The position numbers were made by a program, and so were the translations under genes. Below the pieces are notes generated by a model. That model was not told the DNA's origin. It saw only the letters and a list, made by a program, of their open reading frames with translations, and made no database searches. DNA of 64,000 bases from Buttiauxella gaviniae ATCC 51604 (GTDB lineage: Bacteria; Pseudomonadota; Gammaproteobacteria; Enterobacterales; Enterobacteriaceae): the NCBI RefSeq assembly GCF_001654835.1, contig NZ_LXEP01000006.1:49037-113036 (forward strand), given 5' to 3'. This document shows, in pieces, positions 7,683-17,076 of the stretch; positions within the stretch are counted from its first letter, which is position 1; each line of letters starts with the position of its first letter.

Positions 7683-10468
7683 GGTAATACCTCACGAATA
7701 TTTTCTGCACGAACGGGCAAATCACGGAAACGGTGGCCGGTGGCATCGGCAATCGCATTCACAATCGCGGCAACAACCGGGATCATCACGACTTCAGCCA
7801 TGCCTTTTGGTGGGTCAGTTTCCGAAAGTGCGGGGAGGATATCGCCAGTCTGTTTCCAGACTGCAACATCGCTGGCTCGCGGCAGGTGATAACGGTTGAA
7901 GTTCCATGTCCCGTTGCCCGGTCCGTCTTCATAGAGAGGTAAATATTCGTGTAGCGCATGGCCGATACCCATCGCCAGGCCGCCCTGCAACTGCCCGGAT
8001 ACCAATTCCGGCACAATTAAATTGCCGCACTCCATAATCGAGTGATGGTTCAGCAGTTCGACATCGCCGGTTGCGAGACTTACCGCAACTTCGGCGAGTG
8101 TGCCGACCGCGCTATAGTAGGTCACCGATGCGTTGTTACGCTGAGTTGGCGGATAGTAGACATGTTCACGAGCAAGCGTTACGAATTCGCCATTGCCGTT
8201 ACGCACCGACAAGCCGTCAATCGGCAGGCGTTTGCTTTGTTCGCCAATTTTGAAATCGGCTTCTGCCCATTGCCAGCGGTTAAAGACATGCACTGTGGCG
8301 CCGGTCATTAACCCCATTTCATGGGCTTTTTTCGCCACCAGCTCAAGGCTTAAAATTTCCATACCGGCAGCGGTTAGACCGCCTTCTACCCAGCGGGCGT
8401 CTTCGATACGCACCACTAAAGGTGCTGCCTGGCCGCCGCCAATTCCGGTGGTCCAGATTGCCATTGCCGCCGGCCACAAGCCGTGTTCGAACACTAAACG
8501 CGCCGCTTCACGCGTGCTGTGCGAGAAGTAATAAGCTGAGTTACTGGCACTCGATGGCGAACAGTACGACGGTGACCAGGATGGATCAGCAGCCAGTTTG
8601 TCCTGATCTTCCTGGGACATAATGTATGGGTCACCACTGGTGACAATCGGCAGCGAACTCCAGTCGGTGACCGAGAAATGCGCTTCGTCTGCCGGTTTGC
8701 CCAGCCATTGTGCGCACAATACGGACTGTGATGTTGACATACCGGTGCCCATTTCCGCACCGCTGTGATGCAGCACAATACGCCCATCGGCACCGACTTC
8801 TACGCGCGCAAAGGAGGTTTCAGCCCCGGTACCAAAGTCTTTTTGTACGCAACCAAAGCCCACGCCGTAGCGTTTACCAGGGTTTTTCATCTCAAATTCG
8901 GCTTTCCGTTCGGCACGTTTGATCCAGATTTCATTTTTCGCCGCTTTAGCCAGCACTTCATCAACACGAATCGCACCAGCAGGAATCGCACCCTGGGTGT
9001 TTTTCATGCCAGATTTCAGCGCGTTACGCATACGGAATTCAATCGGATCGATTCCCAACTCGTCAGCAATTTCATCCACCATCATTTCGGTAGCGGCCAT
9101 ACTTTGCAGCGTGCCGTAACCGCGCGCGGAACCGGCGTCGATAGCGCGTGAAGCCACGCCCACCGCCGACAAATCACTTTTCGGGAAGTAGTAAATAGAC
9201 TGCGCCGCCGTCGCGCCCACCATTGAGACTGACGGGGTAAAGTTGCTGCGTCCGCCGCCGTTGGCGGTCATATCGCCCAAAAACGATTGCAGAATACCGG
9301 TCTTTTTATTCACCGCGATGGTGTAATTCATATCGAACGCGTGGCGTTTGAGTGCGCTCTGGAACTGCTCGTAACGGTCGTTCGCCAGACGTACCGGGTG
9401 ACCGTCGCCATACATTGCGGCAACCGCACCGTAATACGGGAAGTTGTAATGATCTTTGGAGCCATAACCCACGGTGTAACACGGATGGAGAATAAGCTGT
9501 TTTACCGGCTGCGTGCGTTTTGCCAGCATGCGCGGCATCTCGTCAGCTACTTCCTGCGGGGATTGCGTTGGCACCACCATATGCAGCGTTTGCGTCGCTT
9601 CATCAAACCAGCCGTTGGCGTTATCCGGTTCAAGGGCGGCGGTGTCGATGGATTGCGTGGTGTAGCGGCGTTGTAGCACCAGCCAGTCTTCAGGCGGGTT
9701 CTTAAGTTCATCTGCAATCATGCCCGCGTAATACATGCCTTCCTGATCCAGCTTGCCGCCTTCTCGCCCTTCAGGCCAGACCGGCAAATGCTTTTTCATC
9801 GATACCGGGAAAATCGGCATGTCTTTCAGGCTGGAGAAATGATCGTCGTCTTGCGAGGTGGCGCCACCGACGCGCACAAAGCGGAATGTGCCCCACGGGT
9901 CACGTTCCAGCGGGCCGGTTTCGGCACCGTACTGAATCACTTCGTCTTTAAATTTCAGTTTGTCTTTGGCAAAGCGGAAACGGGCAAAATCGTGGTAAAT
10001 CAGGATGGCAACAGCTTGCCCAAGATACGCCGGCGTTTTGCCGGTCGGCAGCAACATGTCTTCACCGTAGAACGCCGGGAATGCCAGGCCATCACGCGCC
10101 AGATCTTCGGCAGTCACCAGGCGATCGGGTTTCAGATCATCGTCCAATAAGGAGAGATCGATACCGCTAAACAACCTATCGGCTTTCGTGGTGCGCAAAA
10201 TAAAGGCGTGAGCCTGTTTCTGCGGCCAATGAGGCATGTCTACCGCGCGAATATCGCGGGCAAAGACTTTCTGCCCCATCACTTTTGATTTCCCGTCGAT
10301 TCGGAAACGGATGCGCTTATTTTTGGCATCCCAGTTCGGCGAGTGAAGGATTTTTTGTTCAAATAGCGCGGCATAAGCACGGCTATAGAGAGGGGCAAGA
10401 TACACCGCGACTCCGGCAACCACCGCACGTTTAATAAAACTGCGCCGTGATGGATTAAAATTGCTCAT
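7679..10468 (-). CDS. Molybdopterin-binding large subunit, aldehyde dehydrogenase/isoquinoline oxidoreductase type
   Basis: This 929-residue catalytic subunit belongs to the xanthine dehydrogenase superfamily and hydroxylates an aldehyde or N-heterocycle at a molybdenum-cytosine-dinucleotide centre. The N-terminus has a twin-arginine signal, SRRSFIK at residues 7-13 followed by a hydrophobic stretch, so the folded enzyme should act in the periplasm. Family features include GGGRSNF near 402, SARGYGTLQS, and a C-terminal KGMAEVVMIPVVAAIVNAI segment with the active-site Glu region (PPKGMAE). The size and the missing FAD partner fit the membrane-bound aldehyde dehydrogenase/IorB group. It is first in a three-gene operon and divergent from the MocA-like and XdhC genes that would mature its cofactor. 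The substrate is unknown; an aldehyde is the leading guess. Confidence 0.88.
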   Translation of the reverse strand: MSNFNPSRRSFIKRAVVAGVAVYLAPLYSRAYAALFEQKILHSPNWDAKNKRIRFRIDGKSKVMGQKVFARDIRAVDMPHWPQKQAHAFILRTTKADRLFSGIDLSLLDDDLKPDRLVTAEDLARDGLAFPAFYGEDMLLPTGKTPAYLGQAVAILIYHDFARFRFAKDKLKFKDEVIQYGAETGPLERDPWGTFRFVRVGGATSQDDDHFSSLKDMPIFPVSMKKHLPVWPEGREGGKLDQEGMYYAGMIADELKNPPEDWLVLQRRYTTQSIDTAALEPDNANGWFDEATQTLHMVVPTQSPQEVADEMPRMLAKRTQPVKQLILHPCYTVGYGSKDHYNFPYYGAVAAMYGDGHPVRLANDRYEQFQSALKRHAFDMNYTIAVNKKTGILQSFLGDMTANGGGRSNFTPSVSMVGATAAQSIYYFPKSDLSAVGVASRAIDAGSARGYGTLQSMAATEMMVDEIADELGIDPIEFRMRNALKSGMKNTQGAIPAGAIRVDEVLAKAAKNEIWIKRAERKAEFEMKNPGKRYGVGFGCVQKDFGTGAETSFARVEVGADGRIVLHHSGAEMGTGMSTSQSVLCAQWLGKPADEAHFSVTDWSSLPIVTSGDPYIMSQEDQDKLAADPSWSPSYCSPSSASNSAYYFSHSTREAARLVFEHGLWPAAMAIWTTGIGGGQAAPLVVRIEDARWVEGGLTAAGMEILSLELVAKKAHEMGLMTGATVHVFNRWQWAEADFKIGEQSKRLPIDGLSVRNGNGEFVTLAREHVYYPPTQRNNASVTYYSAVGTLAEVAVSLATGDVELLNHHSIMECGNLIVPELVSGQLQGGLAMGIGHALHEYLPLYEDGPGNGTWNFNRYHLPRASDVAVWKQTGDILPALSETDPPKGMAEVVMIPVVAAIVNAIADATGHRFRDLPVRAENIREVLP

Positions 10469-10671
10469 AAAACGTCCCGTTTAAAATTATTATTGTCTTT
10501 TTTTCAAACAATTATGCGTAGATCTTATACATTTCCGTAGTGAATATAAGTATATATATTTAAGCTAAATCATGTGAGAATTAACATCTCATTTTCATAA
10601 AAAAAACATTGTTGCGCAAATTACTCATGGCATTGCGTAATCAGGAAGGCAGTGAGGAATCACCCTTGAAT
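10469..10671. promoter_or_regulatory. AT-rich divergent promoter region of the molybdenum enzyme locus
   Basis: These ~200 bases separate the structural operon (minus) from the maturation genes (plus), and both should start here. The sequence is much richer in A and T than the flanks. It contains short dyads such as GAGA-attaacat-TCTC (around 10576-10591) that could be operators. No CRP or known regulator site is convincing, and no regulator gene adjoins the locus. Confidence 0.4.
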
Positions 10672-11244
10672 ATGAAAGCGGGCATTATTATTGCCGCCGC
10701 AGGATGTGCCGAACGCTTCAAAAAAGCGGGCGGCGAAGGCAATAAACTTAACGCGTTGCTCAACAGCAGCAGCGTGTTTGCGCAAACGCTACGTAATGCA
10801 CTGGCTTCTGGCCTACAAGTGCATGTAGTGACGCGGCCGGAAAACAGCCAGGTTCAAGCGTTGTGCCTCGCACAGCAAGTTCGCGTTACACTGATTGAAA
10901 GTTCTGGGTTGGGTGAGTCGATCGCTGCCGGTGTTCGCGCAAATGCGAACTGGCAAGGCTGGCTGATTCATCTTGCGGATATGCCTTTTGTTCCACCGGC
11001 TGTGTTTGTGGAGGTGGCAGATGCACTGAAATCTCACACGCTGGTGCGGCCATGCGTTAGCACGCAACCGGGTCATCCCGTGGCCTTCGACCGTAACTGG
11101 TACAGCAAACTCAGTCAGTTAACCGGTGACAACGGCGCGCGTGAGTTGTTATGTGGCGAGTCCATGCACCTCATCGAAATTAAAGATGCCGATTCCCAGC
11201 GCGATATTGATCTCCCATCACAACTGGTTCAAAGGAGTGAGTAA
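10672..11244 (+). CDS. MocA/MobA-like nucleotidyltransferase for the molybdenum cofactor
   Basis: The protein is about 190 residues, of the NTP_transf_3 family. MocA adds CMP to molybdopterin to make the cytosine-dinucleotide cofactor that xanthine-oxidase-type enzymes require. The N-terminus shows the family's glycine-rich nucleotide loop in altered form (IIIAAAGCAERFKKAGGEGNKL). The DMPF motif (LADMPFVPP), which coordinates the metal, is intact, as is PCVSTQPGHPVAF. I start it at the ATG at 10672; a TTG at 10666 has the better-spaced GAGGA and may be used instead. It is followed after 2 bases by the xdhC-like gene. Pairing with XdhC and divergence from the Mo enzyme make a dedicated maturation role likely. 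It is shorter and less conserved than E. coli MocA. Confidence 0.8.
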   Translation: MKAGIIIAAAGCAERFKKAGGEGNKLNALLNSSSVFAQTLRNALASGLQVHVVTRPENSQVQALCLAQQVRVTLIESSGLGESIAAGVRANANWQGWLIHLADMPFVPPAVFVEVADALKSHTLVRPCVSTQPGHPVAFDRNWYSKLSQLTGDNGARELLCGESMHLIEIKDADSQRDIDLPSQLVQRSE

Positions 11245-11246
11245 TC

Positions 11247-12215
11247 ATGCAACACCTTGATATTAGTGTGATTTACCAGGCTCGTGAATGGCTGGAACAA
11301 CAACCCGTCTGGTTATGTACGGTTTTAAATACCTACGGTTCCTCACCCCGCTCACCAGGGGCGTTAATGGTGGCAACAGCCGACAATCATTTTTGTGGTT
11401 CACTTTCCGGTGGCTGTGTAGAAGAGGATTTTTTGCAGCGTATTGCTCAGGGTGAATACCAGCAAGCCAGCCAGATTGTGCGTTACGGCGAAGGCGGATT
11501 AGAGCCAGGAATTGCCCTGCCCTGCGGTGGCGTGCTGGATATTTTGGTCGAATATCTCCCTTCTACCCCTGGCAATATTACGTATCTGGAAAAGATGGCC
11601 GCGGCGCTAGGTGGCCATTTTTCCTTGCAGAAACGTCTGACGCTTCCTGAGCCTTGTCGCCACCTTGAAGTTACCGAATTTGCCGATATCACCCAGGTTG
11701 AGCGCAACGGGCAGCAGATTACCGTGCATGTTGCCGCAGCACCGCGCTTACTGATTGCAGGGCTCTCGAGCGTTGCGTTGTACTGTGCCGATTTTGCCAG
11801 CTCGCTGGGTTTTGAAGTGTTGGTTTGTGAGAATCGACCAGACGCCTTAGAGAATTTCGCCGCCCAGCTTAAACCGGGTATTACTCTGCTCAGGCAGTTC
11901 CCTGCGAATTATCTCGAGCAACAAAGTTGCCACGCCAACACGGCGATTGTCGCGCTAACGCATGATCCACGTATGGATGACCTGACGATGATGGAAGCGG
12001 TGAACACGCCTGCGTTTTACATTGGGGCGATGGGGTCGCAGAAGAACAGTGCGCGACGGTTGGAACGATTACAGAAAATAGCGGAATTAAACCCGACTCA
12101 GTTACAACGCATTCACGCCCCTATAGGCTTGCCATTGGGGAGCAAAACTCCGGCGGAAATTGCACTGGCGGTGATGGCAGATATTGTGAAGCGCAAGAAT
12201 GAAGCGCGGGGATAA
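11247..12215 (+). CDS. XdhC-family molybdenum cofactor insertion chaperone
   Basis: This 322-residue protein belongs to the XdhC/CoxI family, whose members bind, help sulfurate and insert the cofactor into xanthine-oxidase-type enzymes. The N-terminal XdhC_CoxI domain shows TYGSSPRSPGALM and GSLSGGCVEEDFL (residues ~28-61) and CGGVLDILVE near residue 93. The C-terminal Rossmann half has LLIAGLSSVALYCADFA, ALTHDPRMDDL and FYIGAMGSQKNSARR, all typical. AAAGGAG lies 9-10 bases before the ATG, overlapping the end of the MocA-like gene, so the two form one operon. Since the Mo enzyme carries a Tat signal, this chaperone presumably also holds back export until the cofactor is loaded; that is inference. 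Confidence 0.88.
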   Translation: MQHLDISVIYQAREWLEQQPVWLCTVLNTYGSSPRSPGALMVATADNHFCGSLSGGCVEEDFLQRIAQGEYQQASQIVRYGEGGLEPGIALPCGGVLDILVEYLPSTPGNITYLEKMAAALGGHFSLQKRLTLPEPCRHLEVTEFADITQVERNGQQITVHVAAAPRLLIAGLSSVALYCADFASSLGFEVLVCENRPDALENFAAQLKPGITLLRQFPANYLEQQSCHANTAIVALTHDPRMDDLTMMEAVNTPAFYIGAMGSQKNSARRLERLQKIAELNPTQLQRIHAPIGLPLGSKTPAEIALAVMADIVKRKNEARG

Positions 12216-12222
12216 TTTTTTG

Positions 12223-12249
12223 GGTGGATGTGCGCAAGCGACATCCACC
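12223..12249. repeat. REP-like palindrome of the GGTGGAT type
   Basis: GGTGGATGT (12223-12231) pairs with ACATCCACC (12241-12249) around GCGCAAGCG. The same unit occurs at 34417-34447 and 36322-36348. Here it lies between the convergent xdhC-like and yehS genes and probably ends both transcripts. Confidence 0.7.
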
Positions 12250-12259
12250 GCAATAAATC

Positions 12260-12730
12260 TTACTTCTTCGCTACGTGTACGCGAGCAGTTAAACCACGCA
12301 GGAAATAGCGCAGGAACTGGTCGCCACATTCGCGGAAGTTTTTGTTCTCTGGTGCACGCATCATCGCGGTGATTTCTGGCATAGAGATACGGAATTCTTG
12401 TGAGGTCAGAATTTCCAGCACGTCATCGGTTTTCAAATCAAACGCAATACGCAGTTTTTTCAAGATGATGTTATTAGTCATCTTGCGTTCAATTTTTGGC
12501 GCAGGCTTGCTTTCGTCTTTGCCGCGCTTGAAGTAAATCAGGCCGTTCAAGAAGTTTGCCATCAGGATATCCGGGCAAAGTTTAAAGTTCTCTTCGTCTT
12601 CTTTTTTGGTCCAGGTAACAATCTGCTCGGCAGTAACGGCAGTGTCGGTCAGGGCGAAGATTTTCACCATGTCGTCGTTGCCCAAATTCAGCATGTAGCG
12701 CACGCTGCGTAATACGTCGTTATTCATCAT
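12260..12730 (-). CDS. yehS: YehS, DUF1456 protein
   Basis: This 156-residue protein matches E. coli YehS in length and sequence: two tandem DUF1456 repeats, each with a (M/L)RSVRYML or LKKLRIAF helix, and the shared C-terminal stretch MPEITAMMRAP...NFRECGDQFLRYFLRGL. The biochemical function is unknown. I start it at the first of two tandem ATGs, which gives the E. coli length. It follows btsSR in the same direction 89 bases downstream, as in E. coli, so co-transcription with the sensor-regulator pair is possible. Confidence 0.92.
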   Translation of the reverse strand: MMNNDVLRSVRYMLNLGNDDMVKIFALTDTAVTAEQIVTWTKKEDEENFKLCPDILMANFLNGLIYFKRGKDESKPAPKIERKMTNNIILKKLRIAFDLKTDDVLEILTSQEFRISMPEITAMMRAPENKNFRECGDQFLRYFLRGLTARVHVAKK

Positions 12731-12819
12731 AGTGGTGATTCTCTCGTTCAAAATCTTGCAAAGCGGGCAGTATATCGGCATGACCGCATATACCCTACAT
12801 AAAACTATATCGTTTTAAA

Positions 12820-13548
12820 CTAGACCGCTTTCAACCCCAGCGCTTCTTTCAGGCTCTTTAAATAACGCCGACTCACCGGGACTGACTGCCCGTCACGCAG
12901 CATCAATTCGGCTTGCCCGCCATCTTCAAAGCGGATCTCTTTGAGATGCACCATATTGACCAGGTATTGACGATGGCAGCGCACCAGCGGCGTGCGGCTC
13001 TCAAGGGTGCGCAACGTCAGTTCGGTAAAGCCTTCAGCGCCAAGGGCATTGGTGACATATACCCCGCTCATGCGGCTACTGGCATACATCACTTCTTCCA
13101 TCTGGAGCAGGTAAATCCGGCTCTGCCCGGTACAAGGGATGAATTTGAGATCTTCCTGGTTTGGCTCAAGCAGCGTCATATCCTGATTGACGCGCTCATG
13201 GCGCAAACGGTGTAGGGTTTTCTCCAGCCGTTTGCTGTCTATTGGTTTAAGTAAATAGTCGAACGCATGTTCTTCAAAAGCCTGCACCGCGTACTCGTCA
13301 AAGGCAGTGAGAAATACGATGTAGGGGCGCTGTTCAGGATCAAGCATGCCCACCATTTCCAGCCCACTGATGCGCGGCATCTGGATATCAAGAAACACCA
13401 CGTCCGGATGCAAGCGATGCACCGCGCCAATGGCTTCCACCGCATTACCACACTCCCCCACGACTTCAATGTCTGGTTCGTTTTGCAGCATGATGCGTAA
13501 ATTCTCACGCGCCAGCGGTTCATCATCGACAATCAGCACTTTTAACAT
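12820..13548 (-). CDS. btsR: BtsR, LytTR-type response regulator of pyruvate sensing
   Basis: This 242-residue regulator is equivalent to E. coli BtsR (YehT). The receiver domain spans about 1-120, with acidic pocket DD at 8-9, phospho-acceptor D54 (FLDIQMP) and K105 region (YLLKPID). The LytTR DNA-binding domain spans about 140-240 with [11 protein letters not shown] and VPVSRRYLK. In E. coli the BtsS/BtsR pair senses extracellular pyruvate and activates the transporter gene btsT. The ATG overlaps the end of btsS by 7 bases, with GGAGGAAA inside btsS as ribosome site. Its likely local target is the CstA-family gene at 3691-5490, which carries two BtsR-like boxes. Confidence 0.95.
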   Translation of the reverse strand: MLKVLIVDDEPLARENLRIMLQNEPDIEVVGECGNAVEAIGAVHRLHPDVVFLDIQMPRISGLEMVGMLDPEQRPYIVFLTAFDEYAVQAFEEHAFDYLLKPIDSKRLEKTLHRLRHERVNQDMTLLEPNQEDLKFIPCTGQSRIYLLQMEEVMYASSRMSGVYVTNALGAEGFTELTLRTLESRTPLVRCHRQYLVNMVHLKEIRFEDGGQAELMLRDGQSVPVSRRYLKSLKEALGLKAV

Positions 13549-15230
13549 GGGGTTTCCTCCAGAGGTAAACGTAGGGTAATACGGGTAAATCGGTCTGACT
13601 CAGAATCCACTTTAATACCGCAGTCATCGCCGTATCGGGCGCGCAGACGTTTATCTACAAGACTCATCCCAAGTCCACTGGAGGTGTTTTTTTCCTGATA
13701 TAAACCGGCGTTGTCTTCAATAGAAAGCTGCAAATACTCGCCATTCTGGCAGGCATTAACCGTCACCTCCCCGACGCCAAGCAACTGCGAAGTGCCGTGC
13801 TTAATGGCATTTTCAACAATGGGTTGCAGAGTGAAAGCCGGTAACTGTACCTGCGACAGTGCCTGAGGAACATTCAGTTGCACGCGTAATCGTGACTGAA
13901 AACGCGCCTGTTCGATTTGCAGATAAGCATTCACATGTTCAATTTCATCGGCAAGCGTCACTATCTCGCTTGGGCGCTTTAAATTTTTACGGAAGAAGGT
14001 CGAGAGATATTGCACCAGTTGGCACGCTTGTTCATTATCCCGGCGAATAACGGCCACCAGCGTATTTAATGCGTTAAACAGGAAGTGCGGGTTCACCTGC
14101 GCGTGCAGAAGCTTGATCTCTGACTGCGTTAGCATCTGCTTCTGGCGTTCATACTGCCCCGCCAGAATCTGGGCTGAGAGCAGCTGCGCGATGCCTTCGC
14201 CCAGCGTGCGGTTAATCGAACTGAACAAACGGTTTTTCGCTTCATAAAGTTTAATGGTGCCAATCACGCGGCTATTTTCACCGTACAGAGGGATAACAAG
14301 CGTCGAACCGAGTTTGCAATGCGGGTGCAGTGAACAACGGTACGGCACTTCATTGCCGTCGGCATAGACCACTTCACCGCGTTCAATTGCTTGCCAGGTA
14401 TATTCAGACGAGATCGGGCTGCCTGGTAAATGATGGTCGGCACCGATGCCAGTAAACGCAAGCAGCTTCTCGTGATCGGTAATAGCAACGGCTCCGATAT
14501 CCAACTCCAGATGGAGCACCTGCGCCACTTTCATACTGTTTTCCTGGTTAAAACCTCCGCGCAGAATCCCTTCTGTCGAGGCCGCAACTTTTAACGCGGT
14601 TGCCGAGAATGCCGAGGTGTATTTCTCAAACATCGCGCGCTTGTCGAGCAAAATACGCATAAATAACGCAGCACCCACGGTGTTGGTTATCATCATCGGA
14701 GCGGCGATACTTTTCACCAGATTCAATGCATCGGCAAACGGGCGAGCAATCAACAAAATAATGCCCATCTGGAAGAATTCAGCCAGCAGTGTAATACCGC
14801 CTGCGGTCAGCGGATTAAACAACAAATCGCTGCGCCCACGACGAATCAGCAAACGGTGCAGCAGCCCACCAAGTAGCCCTTCTACAATGGTGGAAACCAT
14901 GCAACTTAGCGCGGTCATGCCTCCCATCGAATAACGATGCAGCCCGCCGGTTAAACCCACTAGCCCGCCAACCAGCGGCCCACCGAGCAACCCGCCCATT
15001 ACCGCACCAATCGCCCGTGTATTTGCGATAGAGTCGTCGATATGCAGGCCAAAATAGGTGCCCATAATGCAGAAGATGGAGAACGTGACGTAGCAGAGTA
15101 ATTTGTGTGGTAAACGTACTGTGACCTGCATCAGCGGGATAAACAGCCGCGTTTTACTCATCAACCAGGCGATAACCAGGTAGACGCACATCTGCTGAAG
15201 CAGCAGTAACACCAGGTTAAACTCGTACAT
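13542..15230 (-). CDS. btsS: BtsS, LytS-type sensor histidine kinase
   Basis: This 562-residue sensor matches E. coli BtsS (YehU, 561 residues). The N-terminal 5TM-LYT membrane domain spans about 1-200 and includes [23 protein letters not shown] domain follows at about 220-340 ([19 protein letters not shown]). The His-kinase segment carries [18 protein letters not shown] with the phospho-accepting His, then an ATPase domain with VENAIKHG and [11 protein letters not shown]. In E. coli it is a high-affinity pyruvate receptor. I start at the ATG at 15230, which reproduces the E. coli N-terminus; an ATG at 15242 adds four residues, and neither has a strong ribosome site. Confidence 0.95.
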   Translation of the reverse strand: MYEFNLVLLLLQQMCVYLVIAWLMSKTRLFIPLMQVTVRLPHKLLCYVTFSIFCIMGTYFGLHIDDSIANTRAIGAVMGGLLGGPLVGGLVGLTGGLHRYSMGGMTALSCMVSTIVEGLLGGLLHRLLIRRGRSDLLFNPLTAGGITLLAEFFQMGIILLIARPFADALNLVKSIAAPMMITNTVGAALFMRILLDKRAMFEKYTSAFSATALKVAASTEGILRGGFNQENSMKVAQVLHLELDIGAVAITDHEKLLAFTGIGADHHLPGSPISSEYTWQAIERGEVVYADGNEVPYRCSLHPHCKLGSTLVIPLYGENSRVIGTIKLYEAKNRLFSSINRTLGEGIAQLLSAQILAGQYERQKQMLTQSEIKLLHAQVNPHFLFNALNTLVAVIRRDNEQACQLVQYLSTFFRKNLKRPSEIVTLADEIEHVNAYLQIEQARFQSRLRVQLNVPQALSQVQLPAFTLQPIVENAIKHGTSQLLGVGEVTVNACQNGEYLQLSIEDNAGLYQEKNTSSGLGMSLVDKRLRARYGDDCGIKVDSESDRFTRITLRLPLEETPC

Positions 15231-15379
15231 TGCGCCCGCCATTGAGTGTTAAACGGCGCGTAACATACAACGATGTGGCTTAACTTTCTTTGAAGGGATT
15301 CAATAATTTTTGATTTTGGGAATAAATATCCCTCACCCCGGCAATTTTGTCAGGTTGAGCTCTGTAAGCCTCGCAGGTT

Positions 15380-15679
15380 TTCCGTTCACCCGTGCGTTCA
15401 GTTATCTCTTTCATTCCCGAAAACGGTGAACGTGCCAGTGGGATAACGACATCCCCCCTGGCGACCCCGTCGCCCGGTGATTAAATTGCCGCTGCGCGGT
15501 AAACCCCAGCTTATCCCCAACGTTCAGAGTCGTTCGCGAATGTTGGGCAAAAAACGGTGTTTACCGCTTGCGGCTATTGATTTGCCGGGAGTCTGGGTTC
15601 TAGGGTGACGACGGTGGTCACCCTAAGACGTTCACCGGTTCGGTAGCGACATAAACACACTGTCGTTTGGTGAACGGAA
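15380..15679. repeat. Palindromic intergenic repeat, 300-base form (copy B)
   Basis: The ends are a perfect 11-base inverted repeat, TTCCGTTCACC (15380-15390) and GGTGAACGGAA (15669-15679). Inside lie CGGTGAACGT (15424-15433) and ACGTTCACCG (15628-15637). Towards the centre, a segment reading CCGGTGATTAAATTGCCGC is mirrored by a diverged inverse copy around 15555-15593, so the whole element could fold into one long imperfect hairpin. Bases 15471-15539 match the reverse complement of 63911-63979 at 67 of 69 positions. No open frame of note is present. Confidence 0.85.
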
Positions 15680-15756
15680 CCTTCTCCGGATTGGCAGGCC
15701 CCTCTTCAAAGTTGTAACTAAGAGACAGCTCCCAAGAGAGGGCTACAAAGTTTGCT

Positions 15757-15777
15757 CCTTCTCCCTGAGGGAGAAGG
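15757..15777. repeat. REP-like hairpin at the mrp 3' end
   Basis: A 9-base perfect stem with a TGA loop, 23 bases past the mrp stop on its downstream side. The flanking GGTCGGGATGAGGG is the familiar tail of this repeat type. On the minus strand it could cap the mrp mRNA; no T-run follows. Confidence 0.55.
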
Positions 15778-15799
15778 TCGGGATGAGGGTGGTTTTAAA

Positions 15800-16912
15800 T
15801 TACACCGCTCTGAACGCAATATCCGCTGGGATCACTTCACCGTCCCAATAAAGCTGCGCTGCAACGCTACCCGCCAGTTGACGGTAGATAGCTGTGAACT
15901 CGCTTTCAGGACGATTGATAACCGTTGGCTTACCGGCATCAAGATCTTCACGCAGAGTAATGTGCAGCGGCAACTGGCCCAGTAATCTGGTGTGGTATTG
16001 ATCCGCCAGTTTCTGCGCCCCGCCGGTACCGAAAATCGGCTCATTGTGACCGCAGTTGCTGCAAATATGCATGCTCATGTTTTCGACGATACCCAGCACT
16101 GGCACATCGACTTTCTCAAACATCACAATGCCTTTACGGGCGTCAATCAACGCAATATCTTGCGGCGTGGTCACAACAACAGCACCCGTTACTGGAATAT
16201 TTTGCGCAAGCGTCAGTTGAATATCACCAGTGCCTGGCGGCATATCCAGCACCAGATAATCTAAATCTGGCCACATGGTTTCTTGCAGCATCTGCAACAG
16301 TGCCTTGCTGGCCATCGGCCCACGCCACACCATGGCGTTTTCGTCGGTCACCAGATAACCAATGGAGTTGGTTGCCAGTCCGTGCGCAAGAATTGGCGTC
16401 ATATGCGTGCCGTCGGGAGACGTTGGGCGTTCGTGTTCCGCACCCAGCATCGTTGGGATAGACGGGCCATAAATATCCGCATCCAGAATCCCGACTTTCG
16501 CCCCTTCGGCGATGAGCGCCAGTGCCAGGTTCACCGCAGTACTCGACTTGCCAACCCCGCCTTTACCTGAAGTCACTGCAATAATGTTCTTCACACCATT
16601 AATGCCGGGGTGATTTTTCACACGCTTTAAGGTGGCAATGTTGTGGCTGAGTTTCCAGTCCACCGCTTTCGCCCCAGTAATGCGTAACAAATCCGAACTG
16701 CACTGCTCTTGCAAGGCTTCAAAACCGCTGCGCCAAACGAATGGCATCAACAGCTCAACATGCAGCGTGTCGTCTAACATCGCGACATGATGCAGTGCTT
16801 TAAGCGCGGTCAGATTATGTTTGAGGGTTGGGTGCTGAAAATTGGCCAGTGTCCCGGCGACCATAGCGCGTAGCTGCTCGGGGGAACGACTTGACGGGGA
16901 TTGCGAATTCAT
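15800..16912 (-). CDS. mrp: Mrp (ApbC), Fe-S cluster carrier ATPase
   Basis: This 370-residue protein of the P-loop Mrp/NBP35 family transfers iron-sulfur clusters to target proteins; E. coli Mrp has 369 residues. An N-terminal MIP18-like domain (about 1-90) precedes the deviant Walker A GKGGVGKSST near residues 115-124. The switch region LDADIYGPSIPTMLG follows, then DMPPGTGD, and the cluster-binding CSNC motif (MSMHICSNCGHNEPIFG). It is divergent from metG with 164 bases between, as in E. coli, so the two share a promoter region. Confidence 0.96.
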   Translation of the reverse strand: MNSQSPSSRSPEQLRAMVAGTLANFQHPTLKHNLTALKALHHVAMLDDTLHVELLMPFVWRSGFEALQEQCSSDLLRITGAKAVDWKLSHNIATLKRVKNHPGINGVKNIIAVTSGKGGVGKSSTAVNLALALIAEGAKVGILDADIYGPSIPTMLGAEHERPTSPDGTHMTPILAHGLATNSIGYLVTDENAMVWRGPMASKALLQMLQETMWPDLDYLVLDMPPGTGDIQLTLAQNIPVTGAVVVTTPQDIALIDARKGIVMFEKVDVPVLGIVENMSMHICSNCGHNEPIFGTGGAQKLADQYHTRLLGQLPLHITLREDLDAGKPTVINRPESEFTAIYRQLAGSVAAQLYWDGEVIPADIAFRAV

Positions 16913-17076
16913 CCCGGCTCCTTATGTTTTTATTGTCGGACATTGCAGTTTGTTAAGCATACCAGAACCCGCCAGGCGCGATAAAATTTCCTTGTTCAGC
17001 TTGTGTGGTTTACCACAAGGCGGCTCTCAGTTAACATCTAAGGCCCTTTTCTATTTATGAAGATGCAATTTCTACT

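Larger units (their letters stand above)
15231..15799. other. 569-base intergenic region between btsS and mrp
   Basis: It holds the btsS promoter side (15231-15379), repeat copy B (15380-15679) and, next to the mrp stop, a separate small palindrome, CCTTCTCCC (15757-15765) with GGGAGAAGG (15769-15777). The bases GGTCGGGATGAGGG around and after this hairpin resemble a REP-like unit known from several gammaproteobacteria. I see no small gene here. Confidence 0.6.

Noticed and set aside
15380..15679. Repeat copy B as an insertion sequence
   Set aside because: It has inverted ends, but at 300 bases it encodes no transposase and no clear target duplication was found; kept as a repeat of unknown type.
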